NCBI RefSeq assembly: GCF_025736875.1 | Contig: NZ_CP107052.1 | Span: 2,064,501 to 2,128,500, forward strand | Direction: 5' to 3' | DNA from: Candidatus Kirkpatrickella diaphorinae | GTDB lineage: Bacteria > Pseudomonadota > Alphaproteobacteria > Acetobacterales > Acetobacteraceae | Length of the DNA: 64,000 nucleotides | Part shown: piece after piece, positions 52,475-61,415 of the stretch | Position numbering within the stretch: position 1 is the first letter of the stretch | Layout: each line of letters begins with the position of its first letter | The notes under the pieces: model-generated | The model's database searches: none | Told to the model about the DNA's origin: nothing | The model's input: only the letters and a program-made list of their open reading frames with translations | Translations under genes and position numbers: made by a program

Positions 52475-52904
52475 CGTGGCAATGGCGGGGCATCATAATG
52501 AATTTTGTTTAAAAAGCAACCTGTGCCTGAATTCATTTATGTCGCCAGGCTTAAAGGCCACGCAATCAGGGTGCGACGCCATGCAATGTGCCATTTTCCG
52601 AATTGGGGAAAAGCGGGATTGCGGGCGATCTCGCGAGAACCCCTCAACGGCATAAAGGTTTAAAAAAAAGTGAAAAACCGGAAGACCGCCGCGAAATCTC
52701 AATATTCCGCACTTTGCGCGATCGGTTTCAACGGCGCTTCAAGAGATTGAAGATTTTGTGATTTCAGTCCGCCGAAACAATCTTTCAGAAGATGTTCAAA
52801 AGGTTTTCATTCATCGCAGCCGACAACATAGTCTATACTTAGGCGTTTCTGAATGTTAATCGAAAGTTTCAGTTCAGAGGTTCCCCGGAAATGTCGCCTG
52901 AATC
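52475..52904. other. Divergent intergenic region between sulP and the glycosyltransferase
   Basis: 430 bases, lower in GC than the flanks, without a convincing gene. It holds a perfect ten-base palindrome TCTCGCGAGA (52629-52638) and AT-rich runs near 52830-52850 (TAGTCTATACTTAGG) that could be promoter elements for the glycosyltransferase gene. Confidence 0.4.
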
Positions 52905-54503
52905 ATGGGTCAGGTCATCTCTCCTCGTCTTATATATCAGGCGTGGCGGAATCTCCTTTCTGAGAAAGCAAATCTTTTGGGCGAGAAAGAAGAAATGACA
53001 GGCAAGCTACCCACCGTCGCGATCGCGTTGTTTGTTAAGGACGAGTTTTCTGACATTGCCGGATGGATTGCGTGGCATGCTGCGATGGGTGTCCGTACGT
53101 TCTTCATTTATGATGATCACTCCACTGACGGGACATGGGAGATACTGACGGCGGCATCCCATTGCCACGACATACGCCTTCGCCGAACGGACCCTGCAGC
53201 CCAGCCGGATTTTTATCAGCGCCAGCGTGATTGTTTCATGGAAGTCGCCGCGGAATGTAAGGGGCAGGTTGACTGGCTCGGCTTCCTCGATGGTGACGAA
53301 TATGTCTATCTACGGCATTATGACAGCCTCCCTGAATTTTTTGCTTCGGTCCGTCATGCCAGCGGCGTCGCTTTCTCATGGCGCATCTATGGCAGTAGCG
53401 ACCGTGTCGTGCGGCCGCGCAATCTGACGGTTGAGGCCTTCACCCACCATGCCACAGAGGCGCTCGATGATAATGTCCTCGTCAAGAGCTTCATTCGACC
53501 GGAAAAAATGGGTGAGAAATATATCAATCCCCACATATTTGACATTCCGGCAGAGGAGTATATCCGGCCAAGTGGCAAGCCCGTAAAGGGCCCCATTGCG
53601 GCGCAGGATATCGAGTGGTCAGACGGTTTTGTGATGCACTTCATATGCCGGAGCATGGAAAATTACGTGCAGCGCATCCGGCGGCGCCTTGATGCGGATC
53701 TTTCCGACTCGATCGGTTATTGGAATCATTTCAACCGTAATGAATTGGAGGACCGCGAGCCTTTACGTCTCATCCCGCGCGCGGAGCGATATCTTTCACG
53801 CATCTATGACAGATCTGTAGCGCTTGCCGTCAGGAAACTCAGTCAATCCTTCCTCAACCCGGGTGAGGGCCAATCTGATGCGGCGATTTCCCAGCTGGAT
53901 GCGCCGTCAACATCCCGTATTTTTCGTCTTACAACTTATTTTGGCGGGCATCTTTATTATGCGCCCGAAAAGCGCCTCTGCGTCCATGCGTCCGAAGAAT
54001 ACGCACGTGCGCACCAGTTGCAGCCCGTTTATGCCATCGTGCGGGCGAATACGCCGCAATTTGTATCACTTTTCGTGCCGACCCACCCGGATGTCTTCGT
54101 CAGGCTTATGAGCGACCATCGATTGATGACCCGGCTGATCTACCGCATCACCCCGCAAGTTGATGGGTATGTGACACTCCAAAACCCCATAAATCATTAT
54201 TACATGTCTTACCTGCCGCTTACGGACGGTGTGGGCATCGTGGAAAGTAATCGCCATGAGGTGCGGGAGTGGGAATATGTCAAACTCACGCCTTTCGACA
54301 AACAGGACCTGACGTCAGATCGTGACGAAGCCTCGGCACCGCCACCTCGTGAGATATCGGTCCCGGCAATGTTGGGATGGCTTCGCCAACGAGATGCGCT
54401 GCCGGATAATGACGAATTTCTGCGCGCTTTTTATCAGTTGGGCCCTTCTTCCCGTCTTGAACTTATGCGTCACGTCCCGGGATTATTATGGAACGTGACC
54501 TGA
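52905..54503 (+). CDS. GT92/GT2-like glycosyltransferase-domain protein
   Basis: 532 residues. A glycosyltransferase domain starts at about residue 36: VAIALFVKDEFSDIAGWIAW, then TFFIYDDHSTDGTWEIL and WLGFLDGDEYVYL, where DGDE is the metal/nucleotide-sugar motif. The pattern matches the family often called glycosyltransferase family 92 or GT2-like Glyco_tranf_2_4. The C-terminal half has no motif I recognise and may bind the acceptor. An ATG at 52995 with AAGAAG upstream is a possible start. It probably builds surface polysaccharide. Confidence 0.82.
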   Translation: MGQVISPRLIYQAWRNLLSEKANLLGEKEEMTGKLPTVAIALFVKDEFSDIAGWIAWHAAMGVRTFFIYDDHSTDGTWEILTAASHCHDIRLRRTDPAAQPDFYQRQRDCFMEVAAECKGQVDWLGFLDGDEYVYLRHYDSLPEFFASVRHASGVAFSWRIYGSSDRVVRPRNLTVEAFTHHATEALDDNVLVKSFIRPEKMGEKYINPHIFDIPAEEYIRPSGKPVKGPIAAQDIEWSDGFVMHFICRSMENYVQRIRRRLDADLSDSIGYWNHFNRNELEDREPLRLIPRAERYLSRIYDRSVALAVRKLSQSFLNPGEGQSDAAISQLDAPSTSRIFRLTTYFGGHLYYAPEKRLCVHASEEYARAHQLQPVYAIVRANTPQFVSLFVPTHPDVFVRLMSDHRLMTRLIYRITPQVDGYVTLQNPINHYYMSYLPLTDGVGIVESNRHEVREWEYVKLTPFDKQDLTSDRDEASAPPPREISVPAMLGWLRQRDALPDNDEFLRAFYQLGPSSRLELMRHVPGLLWNVT

Positions 54504-54817
54504 GGCGCCACCGCTCCCCGCATTGATGACGTTGCGTCTTCGCCTTCATCGAGATGGCGCAGCGTGTCGCTGAGACAAAACCGTCTTTTCGTAAGGACGG
54601 ACCGCGCGTGTTTCACAGATAAGCTGCAGGAATTCGACAATATCACGCCGGGGACATAAAGGCCCCCGGGGTGGACCGATATCTCTGTTGCGGTTTCTTT
54701 ATCTCATTACAAAAACGGGTCCTCGCTTTTCACAATATAAGATTCTCGTGATATCGCGGGAACCACGATGTTCTCCCCGGACTTTAATGGCTGCAATAAA
54801 AAGGGGAGATCTGGACA
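54504..54817. other. Intergenic region upstream of the sugar porter
   Basis: No gene. It contains small GC-rich hairpins (for example CCGTC/GACGG near 54580) and an AT-rich stretch near 54690-54740 likely to hold the sugar porter's promoter. A GGGGAG ribosome binding site lies just before 54818. Confidence 0.4.
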
Positions 54818-56284
54818 ATGGCACGCGCGACGAAAACAGCTTTAAAGTCGGCTCCCAGGAAAAAATCGCCTGTTAAGACAAAGCCTCCTGAAGCTGAAAA
54901 TGAGGAAGCGCTCATCACCCTGACGCCGAAAGGCCGGGGGGCCTTATTTGCGAGTGTTGCGGCGCTTGCCGGATTGATGTTCGGGTTGGATACGGGCGTC
55001 ATCTCCGGTGCGCTTAAATTTCTGTCAGACGACCTTCATTCCAATCCGCGCCTTGATGAGTGGATTGTGTCCTCCCTCATGTTGGGGGCGGCGGCAGGCG
55101 CGATTGCGGCCGCCTTTATCGCCCAGCGGGCGGGGCGCAAAGCGGCGATGCTGGTGGCGGGTTTTCTGTTCCTCCTCGGGACGCTACTCTGCGCGTTGGC
55201 CCCGAATGTCAGCATCATGATCGGAGGGCGCGTCGTTCTCGGCCTCGGCGTCGGGCTGGCGGCCTTTTCCGCGCCGCTTTATATTGCGGAGATCTCGCCG
55301 GAATCGCAGCGCGGCACGATGATCTCGATTTATCAGCTCATCGTCTGCGGCGGGATGCTCCTTGCTTTCCTGTCCGATAGCCTGTTGGCCTATGGCGGGC
55401 ATTGGCGCTGGATGCTGGGCATCCTGCTTGTCCCGACCGTGATTTTCATTATTGCGATGTTGCAGATCCCTTACTCACCACGCTGGCTGGTCGCTGATGG
55501 GCAGAAGCGAAGGGCGCGGGCCGTATTGATGCAGATACGCGGTGGCCTGGCGGAGTCAAATCGGGAAATCGCCCGGATTGAGCAGCAGCTTCGGAAAGAG
55601 GAATCGGATGGGCTGATGCTGCTGAAAACCAATCGCGGTTTCCGAAAGACCTTCTCTCTCGGTGTCGCGCTTCAAGCTTTGCAGCAACTGACCGGCATTA
55701 ATGTCATCCTGTATTACGCGCCGCATATTCTCGAAAAAATGGGTTTTTCCACCGCGGCATCCATCTGGTGCACGGTGATTTTCGGGGCGGTCAATCTCAC
55801 GGGCGTCGGGCTTGTCATTTACTTTATCGATCGAGTGGGTCGCCGTCCCCTTTTATTGATCAGCACGCTGGCGGCCGCCATTATGTTGGCCGGTTTTGGT
55901 TTTGTTGCTTATCTGGGTCTGCCGGGGATGATTTTCAAAGTGACTGAAATCACCCTTCTCGCCCTTTTTGTCTTTTTCTACGCCGTTGGCTCCGGGCCGA
56001 TGCCGTGGACGCTCTGTGCTGAAATCCAGCCCTTAAGAGGCCGTACCGCCGCCATCGCGGCATCCACCTTTACCAACTGGGTAACGAACTGGCTGATCGC
56101 CAATATCTTCCTGTCTGTCATGGCGGTGATCCATGATTACGGCGTTTTCTGGTTGCTTGCCGGTTTCAATCTGTTTTTCTTCTTCGTCACGGTGTTTTTC
56201 GTGCCGGAGACGAAAGGTTGTTCGCTCGAAGATATTGAGGAAAATCTTAACAAGGGAAGGCGCCTTCGCGATATCGGCGTTTGA
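54818..56284 (+). CDS. MFS sugar porter (GalP/XylE/IolT-like)
   Basis: 488 residues with twelve helices. After a basic N-terminus, ASVAALAGLMFGLDTGVISG is the sugar-porter first helix; RAGRKAAMLVAGFLFLLGTL, GRVVLGLGVGLAAFSAPLYI and PYSPRWLVADG follow, then ALQQLTGINVILYYAPHILE in helix 7 and RVGRRPLLLIS. It moves sugars or polyols with protons. The iolD-iolE genes about 1.7 kb downstream make a myo-inositol substrate possible, but an oppositely oriented gene separates them, so this is inference. Confidence 0.93.
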   Translation: MARATKTALKSAPRKKSPVKTKPPEAENEEALITLTPKGRGALFASVAALAGLMFGLDTGVISGALKFLSDDLHSNPRLDEWIVSSLMLGAAAGAIAAAFIAQRAGRKAAMLVAGFLFLLGTLLCALAPNVSIMIGGRVVLGLGVGLAAFSAPLYIAEISPESQRGTMISIYQLIVCGGMLLAFLSDSLLAYGGHWRWMLGILLVPTVIFIIAMLQIPYSPRWLVADGQKRRARAVLMQIRGGLAESNREIARIEQQLRKEESDGLMLLKTNRGFRKTFSLGVALQALQQLTGINVILYYAPHILEKMGFSTAASIWCTVIFGAVNLTGVGLVIYFIDRVGRRPLLLISTLAAAIMLAGFGFVAYLGLPGMIFKVTEITLLALFVFFYAVGSGPMPWTLCAEIQPLRGRTAAIAASTFTNWVTNWLIANIFLSVMAVIHDYGVFWLLAGFNLFFFFVTVFFVPETKGCSLEDIEENLNKGRRLRDIGV

Positions 56285-56303
56285 TAACAATCCTTATCGG
56301 CCA

Positions 56304-56322
56304 AGGCGCTCATACCGCGCCT
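56304..56322. terminator. Short hairpin between convergent genes
   Basis: AGGCGC (56304-56309) pairs with GCGCCT (56317-56322) across a seven-base loop, between the sugar porter stop and the stop of the ELM1-like gene. It may be a weak bidirectional terminator; it lacks a T-run. Confidence 0.35.
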
Positions 56323-56323
56323 G

Positions 56324-57370
56324 TCAATAAACGACTTCCCTGAGCCTTTCAAATTCCGCTTCCTCAGCATGGAATGGCGTTTCCGCCTGTTGGCCGTCTC
56401 GGGTGAAGCGCTGCGCGAGAAGGGTGCGGATCCGATCGACGCAGATTTCAAGATCATCATCCGCGAAGGGGCGGGTATTTTCCCACAGCGCGTCTTTGGC
56501 GGTCGCTTCGTTCAGCACGCGCACAATGCCTGACTGAGTCAAAGAGCGATGCCATCGCGCAAAATCCGTGCCGCCAGCGATAAGCCCCTTTTTGATCAGA
56601 TTTCGGCGCCATCGGGGAAAGAGGGCGCAGGATGTGGTCTTGAGAAAGTGATTGAGCGTTCTCCGCACGGGCAATGGGTATAGCCAGGTGGGCAAACCGG
56701 AACGTATGAGATCGGCCAGAAGGGACGCGCTGTCCGCCGTGACAATCACGCGCGCACTTTCAGCCAGAACATCCCGCACGCGACGTCGGGCGATCGTGAT
56801 GCCATCCCGCCGACATTGATCCTGCATGTAAGTGGCGATGTCAGGCGGTGTCCGGCAACTGAAAATGACCTGAAGCGCCTCACCAGCGTGGTGGGCGACG
56901 ATTTTCGCCAGGCGCAGCATCTCATCACATTCACGCCGCCCAAGCGCGTGGTGAGCTGTTTTCCCGCTCAGGATCAAAGTCGTCTTGCCCTTTTGCGCGG
57001 GCCGGGTCGCAGATTTTAAGCGGGGATTCGGCTGAAGTGACGCGCCATTCAGGGGTAGTTTGAGGTGCAGCACATTATCGGCTTCAGGGTAATCATCCTG
57101 CGGCATGATGATCACGAGGTCGAGCCTGGATGTCGGATATAATCGTGGACGTCCCAATTGTATCAAAAGTGGTTTTCTTTCGAAACGTCTATGGAGGGCC
57201 AGTCCCGGCTTCAAGGCTTTACCAAATGACAGGATGATGTCGGGCGTGGCGGAGGGCGTGGTCCAAGGGGCGATCACCTCAAATGGCATGGCCAGGGCGC
57301 GTGCAAGGGCTTCACATTGCGTTCGTTCACCCTCGCGCTCCGTATCGATGATCGCAATCACGCCGCACAC
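56324..57370 (-). CDS. ELM1/GtrOC1-family putative glycosyltransferase
   Basis: 348 residues. The fold is that of a two-Rossmann glycosyltransferase: VIAIIDTEREGERTQCEALA, SFGKALKPGLALHRRF, then LVIIMPQDDYP and a C-terminal SARVIVTADSASLLADLIRS. The family (mitochondrial-fission ELM1-like, GtrOC1) is found near LPS genes in alphaproteobacteria; enzyme activity is assumed from fold. The start may use an internal codon. It converges with the sugar porter. Confidence 0.8.
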   Translation of the reverse strand: MCGVIAIIDTEREGERTQCEALARALAMPFEVIAPWTTPSATPDIILSFGKALKPGLALHRRFERKPLLIQLGRPRLYPTSRLDLVIIMPQDDYPEADNVLHLKLPLNGASLQPNPRLKSATRPAQKGKTTLILSGKTAHHALGRRECDEMLRLAKIVAHHAGEALQVIFSCRTPPDIATYMQDQCRRDGITIARRRVRDVLAESARVIVTADSASLLADLIRSGLPTWLYPLPVRRTLNHFLKTTSCALFPRWRRNLIKKGLIAGGTDFARWHRSLTQSGIVRVLNEATAKDALWENTRPFADDDLEICVDRIRTLLAQRFTRDGQQAETPFHAEEAEFERLREVVY

Positions 57371-57810
57371 TCCGTGTCATTAAAGAAATTTTTCGTCGCC
57401 CTGTCTTTTAAAAAACGAAATTTAAATCGGATAGGGTTATTAATAAAGGCGCGTCGCAAAATGACCGGGACATGTCGCAGGCGCCGGGGAAGAGGCGAGC
57501 GGAGAAGGGCGGGACGCCGCGTCATGAAAATTCTCCGGAGAAGTGGATGAGTGCCGAACGTTAAAACGAGGCGGGTCGAGGGCGTATATTATGACGTGCT
57601 GAGTGTTTAGAAATGGTTTTCCATCAATGCGATGGCGCCGAAAGCCCTGACACCCGGACGACAAGATGCGCGACGCCTACACGTCTGCCGCGCGCGGTTT
57701 TTGGAACGGGACAAGCAATGCAATGAAGAATGAGACCTTGGAAATAAAAACTTAAGAAAGGAAAGAGTGTTTCATTTGACGGCAAAAAATAGATCATATA
57801 TTCCATCGAT

Positions 57811-57826
57811 AGTGATTAACGTCACA
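57811..57826. promoter_or_regulatory. CRP/FNR-like palindrome upstream of iolD
   Basis: AGTGA-TTAACG-TCACA matches the CRP half-site pattern TGTGA-N6-TCACA except for the first base. It lies about 120 bases before the iolD start. Confidence 0.35.
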
Positions 57827-57843
57827 CGGGATCTGTGATCCCG
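57827..57843. promoter_or_regulatory. Perfect seven-pair hairpin adjoining the CRP-like site
   Basis: CGGGATC-TGT-GATCCCG follows the CRP-like site directly, and could be a repressor operator for iolDE or an attenuator-like structure in the leader. Confidence 0.35.
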
Positions 57844-57945
57844 CTTGTTTCACATAAGGCATCCTTCCCGTGCGCGGGGTGGGCCATGTGATGAAATTGA
57901 GCGAGAGAGGCGCGGCCCGGATGTCACTGAGGAGTGGATCTGACT

Positions 57946-59799
57946 ATGAAAACGCATCTCCTGACCATGTCACAAGCCCTCATCCGCGCCATGATCGCGC
58001 AGAAGATCGAGATTGATGGCGAGGTCGTGCCCTTCTTCAAAGGCGTGTGGGCCATATTCGGCCATGGCAATGTGGCCGGGCTGGGGGAGGCGCTTTACGA
58101 AAATCGCGCAGATATGCCGACTTTGCGGGCGCATAATGAGCAGGGAATGGTGCACGCCGCGACCGCTTTCGCCAAGGCACGTCGACGCCAGCAAGTCATG
58201 GCCTGCACGAGCTCCATCGGGCCGGGTGCGCTCAATATGGTGACCGGTGCCGCGGTGGCGCATGTTAATCGCCTGCCGCTCCTTCTGCTTCCCGGTGATG
58301 TCTTCGCCAATCGCATCCCGGACCCGGTCTTGCAACAGGTTGAGGATTTCGGGAACGGGGTGGTTTCAGCCAATGATGCCTTCATCCCGGTCTCCCGCTA
58401 TTTTGACCGCCTGACGCGGCCGGAACAATTGATCCCCGCCTTCCATCAGGCGATGCGTGTGCTGACTGACCCCGCCGAATGCGGGCCTGTCACGCTCAGC
58501 CTGTGTCAGGATGTGCAGGCCGAGGCTTTTGCATATCCCGACGCATTTTTCAGGGAGCGCATCCACCGCATCCGCCGCCAGGCGCCCGACGCACGTGAGC
58601 TTTCGGACGCCGTGAAGCTGATCCGGCAATCGCGCAAACCGCTCATGATCGCCGGTGGCGGCGTGCTTTATGCCGAGGCGGAGAAAGCGCTGGCGGCGTT
58701 CAGTCACGCCCATGGCGTCCCCGTCGGGGAAACGCAGGCCGGGAAATCCTCCCTTCCCACCACGCACGCGCTCAATATGGGCGGAATTGGCGTCAGTGGA
58801 GGCACGGCCGCGAATGAAATGGCGCAGGAGGCCGACCTCATCATTGCGGTCGGGACACGCTTACAGGATTTCACCACCGGGTCCTGGGGGTTGTTCAAAA
58901 ACCCGGATATGAAAATCATCGCGTTGAATGTGCAGCCTTTCGACGCGGTAAAACATGATTCCCTACCGGTCATTGCGGATGCAAAAATCGCCTTGGAAGA
59001 GATCGCAGCCGCGCTGGAAGGTTGGAAAGCGGATTCTGGCTGGACAGAGCGCGCGCAGGCGGCGCGGCAAAGATGGCTTGAAAAGGCCGACACCTATCAG
59101 GCCATCCCGGAGAGAGAGGCGCTGCCAACCGATGCGCAGGTTATCGGCGCGGTGCAGCGTGTCGCGAAACCGACCGATACGGTCGTCTGCGCGGCTGGAG
59201 GGCTGCCTGCGGAATTGCAGAAACACTGGCGGCCTGAGCAGCCGGGCGGATACCATATGGAATATGGGTTCTCCTGCATGGGCTATGAGCTTGCCGGCGG
59301 GATCGGCGTCAAAATGGCGCGGCCGGAACGGGAGGTTATCGTGATGGTGGGGGATGGCTCCTACCTCATGCTGAATTCCGAGATCGCCACGTCCGTCATG
59401 TTGGGGCAGAAACTGATTATCGTTCTGCTGGATAACCATGGTTATGGCTGCATTAACCGTCTCCAACAGGCGACGGGGAGTGCGCCTTTCAATAATCTCT
59501 GGGAAGACTCACAGCATATGGCGCAGTTCCCGCAGATTGACTTTGTGCAACATGCGCACGGGCTTGGGGCCCTTGCGGAAAAAGTCGCGTCGCTTCCGGA
59601 CTTGTCCGAAGCCATTGCGCGCGCGCGCAAAGCGGATCGCACAACGGTGATCCTGATCGACACTGACCCGAAACCGACCACAAAAGAGGGCGGTGCATGG
59701 TGGGATGTGGCCGTGCCGGAAGTGTCGACGCGCCCGCAGGTGAATCAAGCGCGCACCGACTATGAACGGGCACGCGGGGCGCAGCGTATCGGAAACTGA
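57946..59799 (+). CDS. iolD: 3D-(3,5/4)-trihydroxycyclohexane-1,2-dione hydrolase IolD
   Basis: 617 residues, ATG at 57946 with GAGGAGTGG eight bases upstream. A ThDP-dependent enzyme of the acetolactate-synthase fold that hydrolyses the ring dione in myo-inositol breakdown. The N-terminal ThDP Glu lies in HNEQGMVHAATAFAKARRR, the central domain shows KPLMIAGGGVLYAEAEKA, and the C-terminal Mg/ThDP motif is VMVGDGSYLMLNSEIATSVM with LLDNHGYGCINRLQQATGS. It is followed by iolE after 40 bases; other iol genes are not in this window. Confidence 0.97.
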   Translation: MKTHLLTMSQALIRAMIAQKIEIDGEVVPFFKGVWAIFGHGNVAGLGEALYENRADMPTLRAHNEQGMVHAATAFAKARRRQQVMACTSSIGPGALNMVTGAAVAHVNRLPLLLLPGDVFANRIPDPVLQQVEDFGNGVVSANDAFIPVSRYFDRLTRPEQLIPAFHQAMRVLTDPAECGPVTLSLCQDVQAEAFAYPDAFFRERIHRIRRQAPDARELSDAVKLIRQSRKPLMIAGGGVLYAEAEKALAAFSHAHGVPVGETQAGKSSLPTTHALNMGGIGVSGGTAANEMAQEADLIIAVGTRLQDFTTGSWGLFKNPDMKIIALNVQPFDAVKHDSLPVIADAKIALEEIAAALEGWKADSGWTERAQAARQRWLEKADTYQAIPEREALPTDAQVIGAVQRVAKPTDTVVCAAGGLPAELQKHWRPEQPGGYHMEYGFSCMGYELAGGIGVKMARPEREVIVMVGDGSYLMLNSEIATSVMLGQKLIIVLLDNHGYGCINRLQQATGSAPFNNLWEDSQHMAQFPQIDFVQHAHGLGALAEKVASLPDLSEAIARARKADRTTVILIDTDPKPTTKEGGAWWDVAVPEVSTRPQVNQARTDYERARGAQRIGN

Positions 59800-59839
59800 A
59801 CGCGGCCGTTTCTGGGTCGGCTTAAGAAGGACGGGCAAT

Positions 59840-60748
59840 ATGGCGATCAAAATCGGCGCGAACCCTATCATCTGGTCGAATGATGACCTTCGATCCCTCG
59901 GGGCCACGACATCGCTGGACACCTGCCTGCGGGAAGCGCGGCTTGCGGGGATCGAAGGCATGGAAATGGGGCATAAATTCCCGACTTCCGCGCCTGAGCT
60001 GAAAAAGGCCCTTGCGCCGCACAATATGGCGTTCATCTCCGGTTGGTGGTCGACCAATCTGCTTGTTCATGATGAGGCGGCGGAAATCAAAGCCATTTCT
60101 GCTCGTCTTGAATTGCTGAAGGAAATGGGGTGCAAGGTCTGCATCGTCTGCGAGACGTCGAATTCCATCCAGGGGGCGTTCGACACGCCGCTTTCACAGC
60201 GTCCCGTGCTGGATGATGCAGGCTGGACGCTTCTGACCACGCGTATGACGCGGCTGGGGGATCATATTGCCGAGCATGGGATTGACCTTGTCTATCATCA
60301 CCATATGGGGACGGTGGTGCAGTCAAGGCAGGATATCGCACGGTTTATGGATGAGACCGGTCCTTCCGTGAAGCTCCTGCTCGATACGGGCCACGCTTTA
60401 TGGGGCGGCTCCGACCCCGCCGAACTGGCGCGCACCTACCGAACACGCATCAAACACATCCACGCCAAAGACCTCCGCCCCTTCAAACGCGCGCAGGCGG
60501 ATGTCTATGAATGGAGCTTCCTCCGCGCCGTCCTCTCCGGCGTCTTTACCGTGCCGGGCGATGGCGGGATCGATTACCGCCGGATCTTCGCGGAACTGCC
60601 GGATTATGATGGCTGGGTGGTGATCGAAGCGGAACAGGACCCACAATGCGCCAACCCGCTGGTTTATGTGCGGATGGGGCGGAATTATCTGGTGGATGTG
60701 TTGGGGGGTGATGCCCGATTACAATCTCCCTTTACACTCAATCAGTGA
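59840..60748 (+). CDS. iolE: myo-Inosose-2 dehydratase IolE
   Basis: 302 residues from the ATG at 59840, with AAGAAGGA nine bases upstream; earlier frames overlap iolD. It is a xylose-isomerase-like TIM barrel that dehydrates scyllo-inosose to the dione used by IolD. Visible are KIGANPIIWSNDDLRSLG, GIEGMEMGHKFP, LVYHHHMGTVVQS, LLLDTGHALWGGSDPAELAR, RIKHIHAKDLRPF and VVIEAEQDPQCANPLVYVRM, with the metal-binding Glu, Asp and His residues. Its last eleven bases overlap the 3' end of the convergent Rel-like gene. Confidence 0.97.
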   Translation: MAIKIGANPIIWSNDDLRSLGATTSLDTCLREARLAGIEGMEMGHKFPTSAPELKKALAPHNMAFISGWWSTNLLVHDEAAEIKAISARLELLKEMGCKVCIVCETSNSIQGAFDTPLSQRPVLDDAGWTLLTTRMTRLGDHIAEHGIDLVYHHHMGTVVQSRQDIARFMDETGPSVKLLLDTGHALWGGSDPAELARTYRTRIKHIHAKDLRPFKRAQADVYEWSFLRAVLSGVFTVPGDGGIDYRRIFAELPDYDGWVVIEAEQDPQCANPLVYVRMGRNYLVDVLGGDARLQSPFTLNQ

Positions 60749-61415
60749 GCTTCAATCTATAAATTGAATCCAGGAGTCGGCTGCCAGCTCCAACAATTTT
60801 TGAGAGGACACGGATTTGCTCCGAAAGCGCTGAACTGTTAGTCGGATCCGGATAATTCAATTGGTGGTCAACCTCTCCCCAGATTTCTTCGAAAAGCGTT
60901 CTGACCTGGATCTCACATCGCACAAAGCTCTTCGCGTGGGGCATGATCAAATAATGTACACTAGTGTAAAGACTAGGTTTTACCTCAGGGGTGATACCTA
61001 TTTCTTTGAAATAAGCCACGTTTTCGGGGTCCCACGTATAAGCTTTTGGATCTTCTGCGAAGCACCAGTCTTCTAGCATATCCACTTTGTTTCTGATGAC
61101 GTGATCTACGATGGAAATGTCTTTTCGATATAGCAGAATTACCCTGACACCAGCGAGATCAGTTATCTTGGAAAAAAAATTATGCTCGGTTATTTGCTCT
61201 CCATTCGCAATCTTTCGGTCGATCTTATGCCTGAGGTGGTTTTCGTCTTTGATTCGAGATTTCGTAGAGTGAACAATGCTTCGTCCTTCCGAAAATAGAT
61301 TGGGATGATTCAGGAACTGATCTTCAACACTTTTCCGAAAAGTATCGATAGAATGGCGATGAGCTCGAAATAAAGCCACCAAATTTTCAACGCGAGATGT
61401 CATTACCGATTCCAT
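60738..61415 (-). CDS. RelA/SpoT-domain protein (small alarmone/toxSAS-like synthetase)
   Basis: 225 residues from the ATG at 61415, which shares one base with the end of the ParA-like gene (TGATG). The RelA/SpoT nucleotidyltransferase fold is clear: FFSKITDLAGVRVILLYRKD contains the Mg-binding Asp, VKPSLYTSVHYLIMP replaces the usual GYRSLH element, and CEIQVRTLFEEIWGEVDHQL has the ExQxRT motif. No hydrolase HD domain is present. Relatives make (p)ppGpp or pApp or pyrophosphorylate tRNA and can be toxins. AT-rich, unlike its neighbours. It probably acts with the ParA-like protein encoded upstream. Confidence 0.88.
   Translation of the reverse strand: MESVMTSRVENLVALFRAHRHSIDTFRKSVEDQFLNHPNLFSEGRSIVHSTKSRIKDENHLRHKIDRKIANGEQITEHNFFSKITDLAGVRVILLYRKDISIVDHVIRNKVDMLEDWCFAEDPKAYTWDPENVAYFKEIGITPEVKPSLYTSVHYLIMPHAKSFVRCEIQVRTLFEEIWGEVDHQLNYPDPTNSSALSEQIRVLSKIVGAGSRLLDSIYRLKLTD

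Larger units (their letters stand above)
57371..57933. other. Divergent intergenic region between the ELM1-like gene and iolD
   Basis: 563 bases without a convincing gene. The right half carries the probable control region of iolD, including a CRP-like palindrome and a perfect hairpin listed separately. The left half is partly AT-rich and holds only short non-protein-like frames. Confidence 0.4.
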
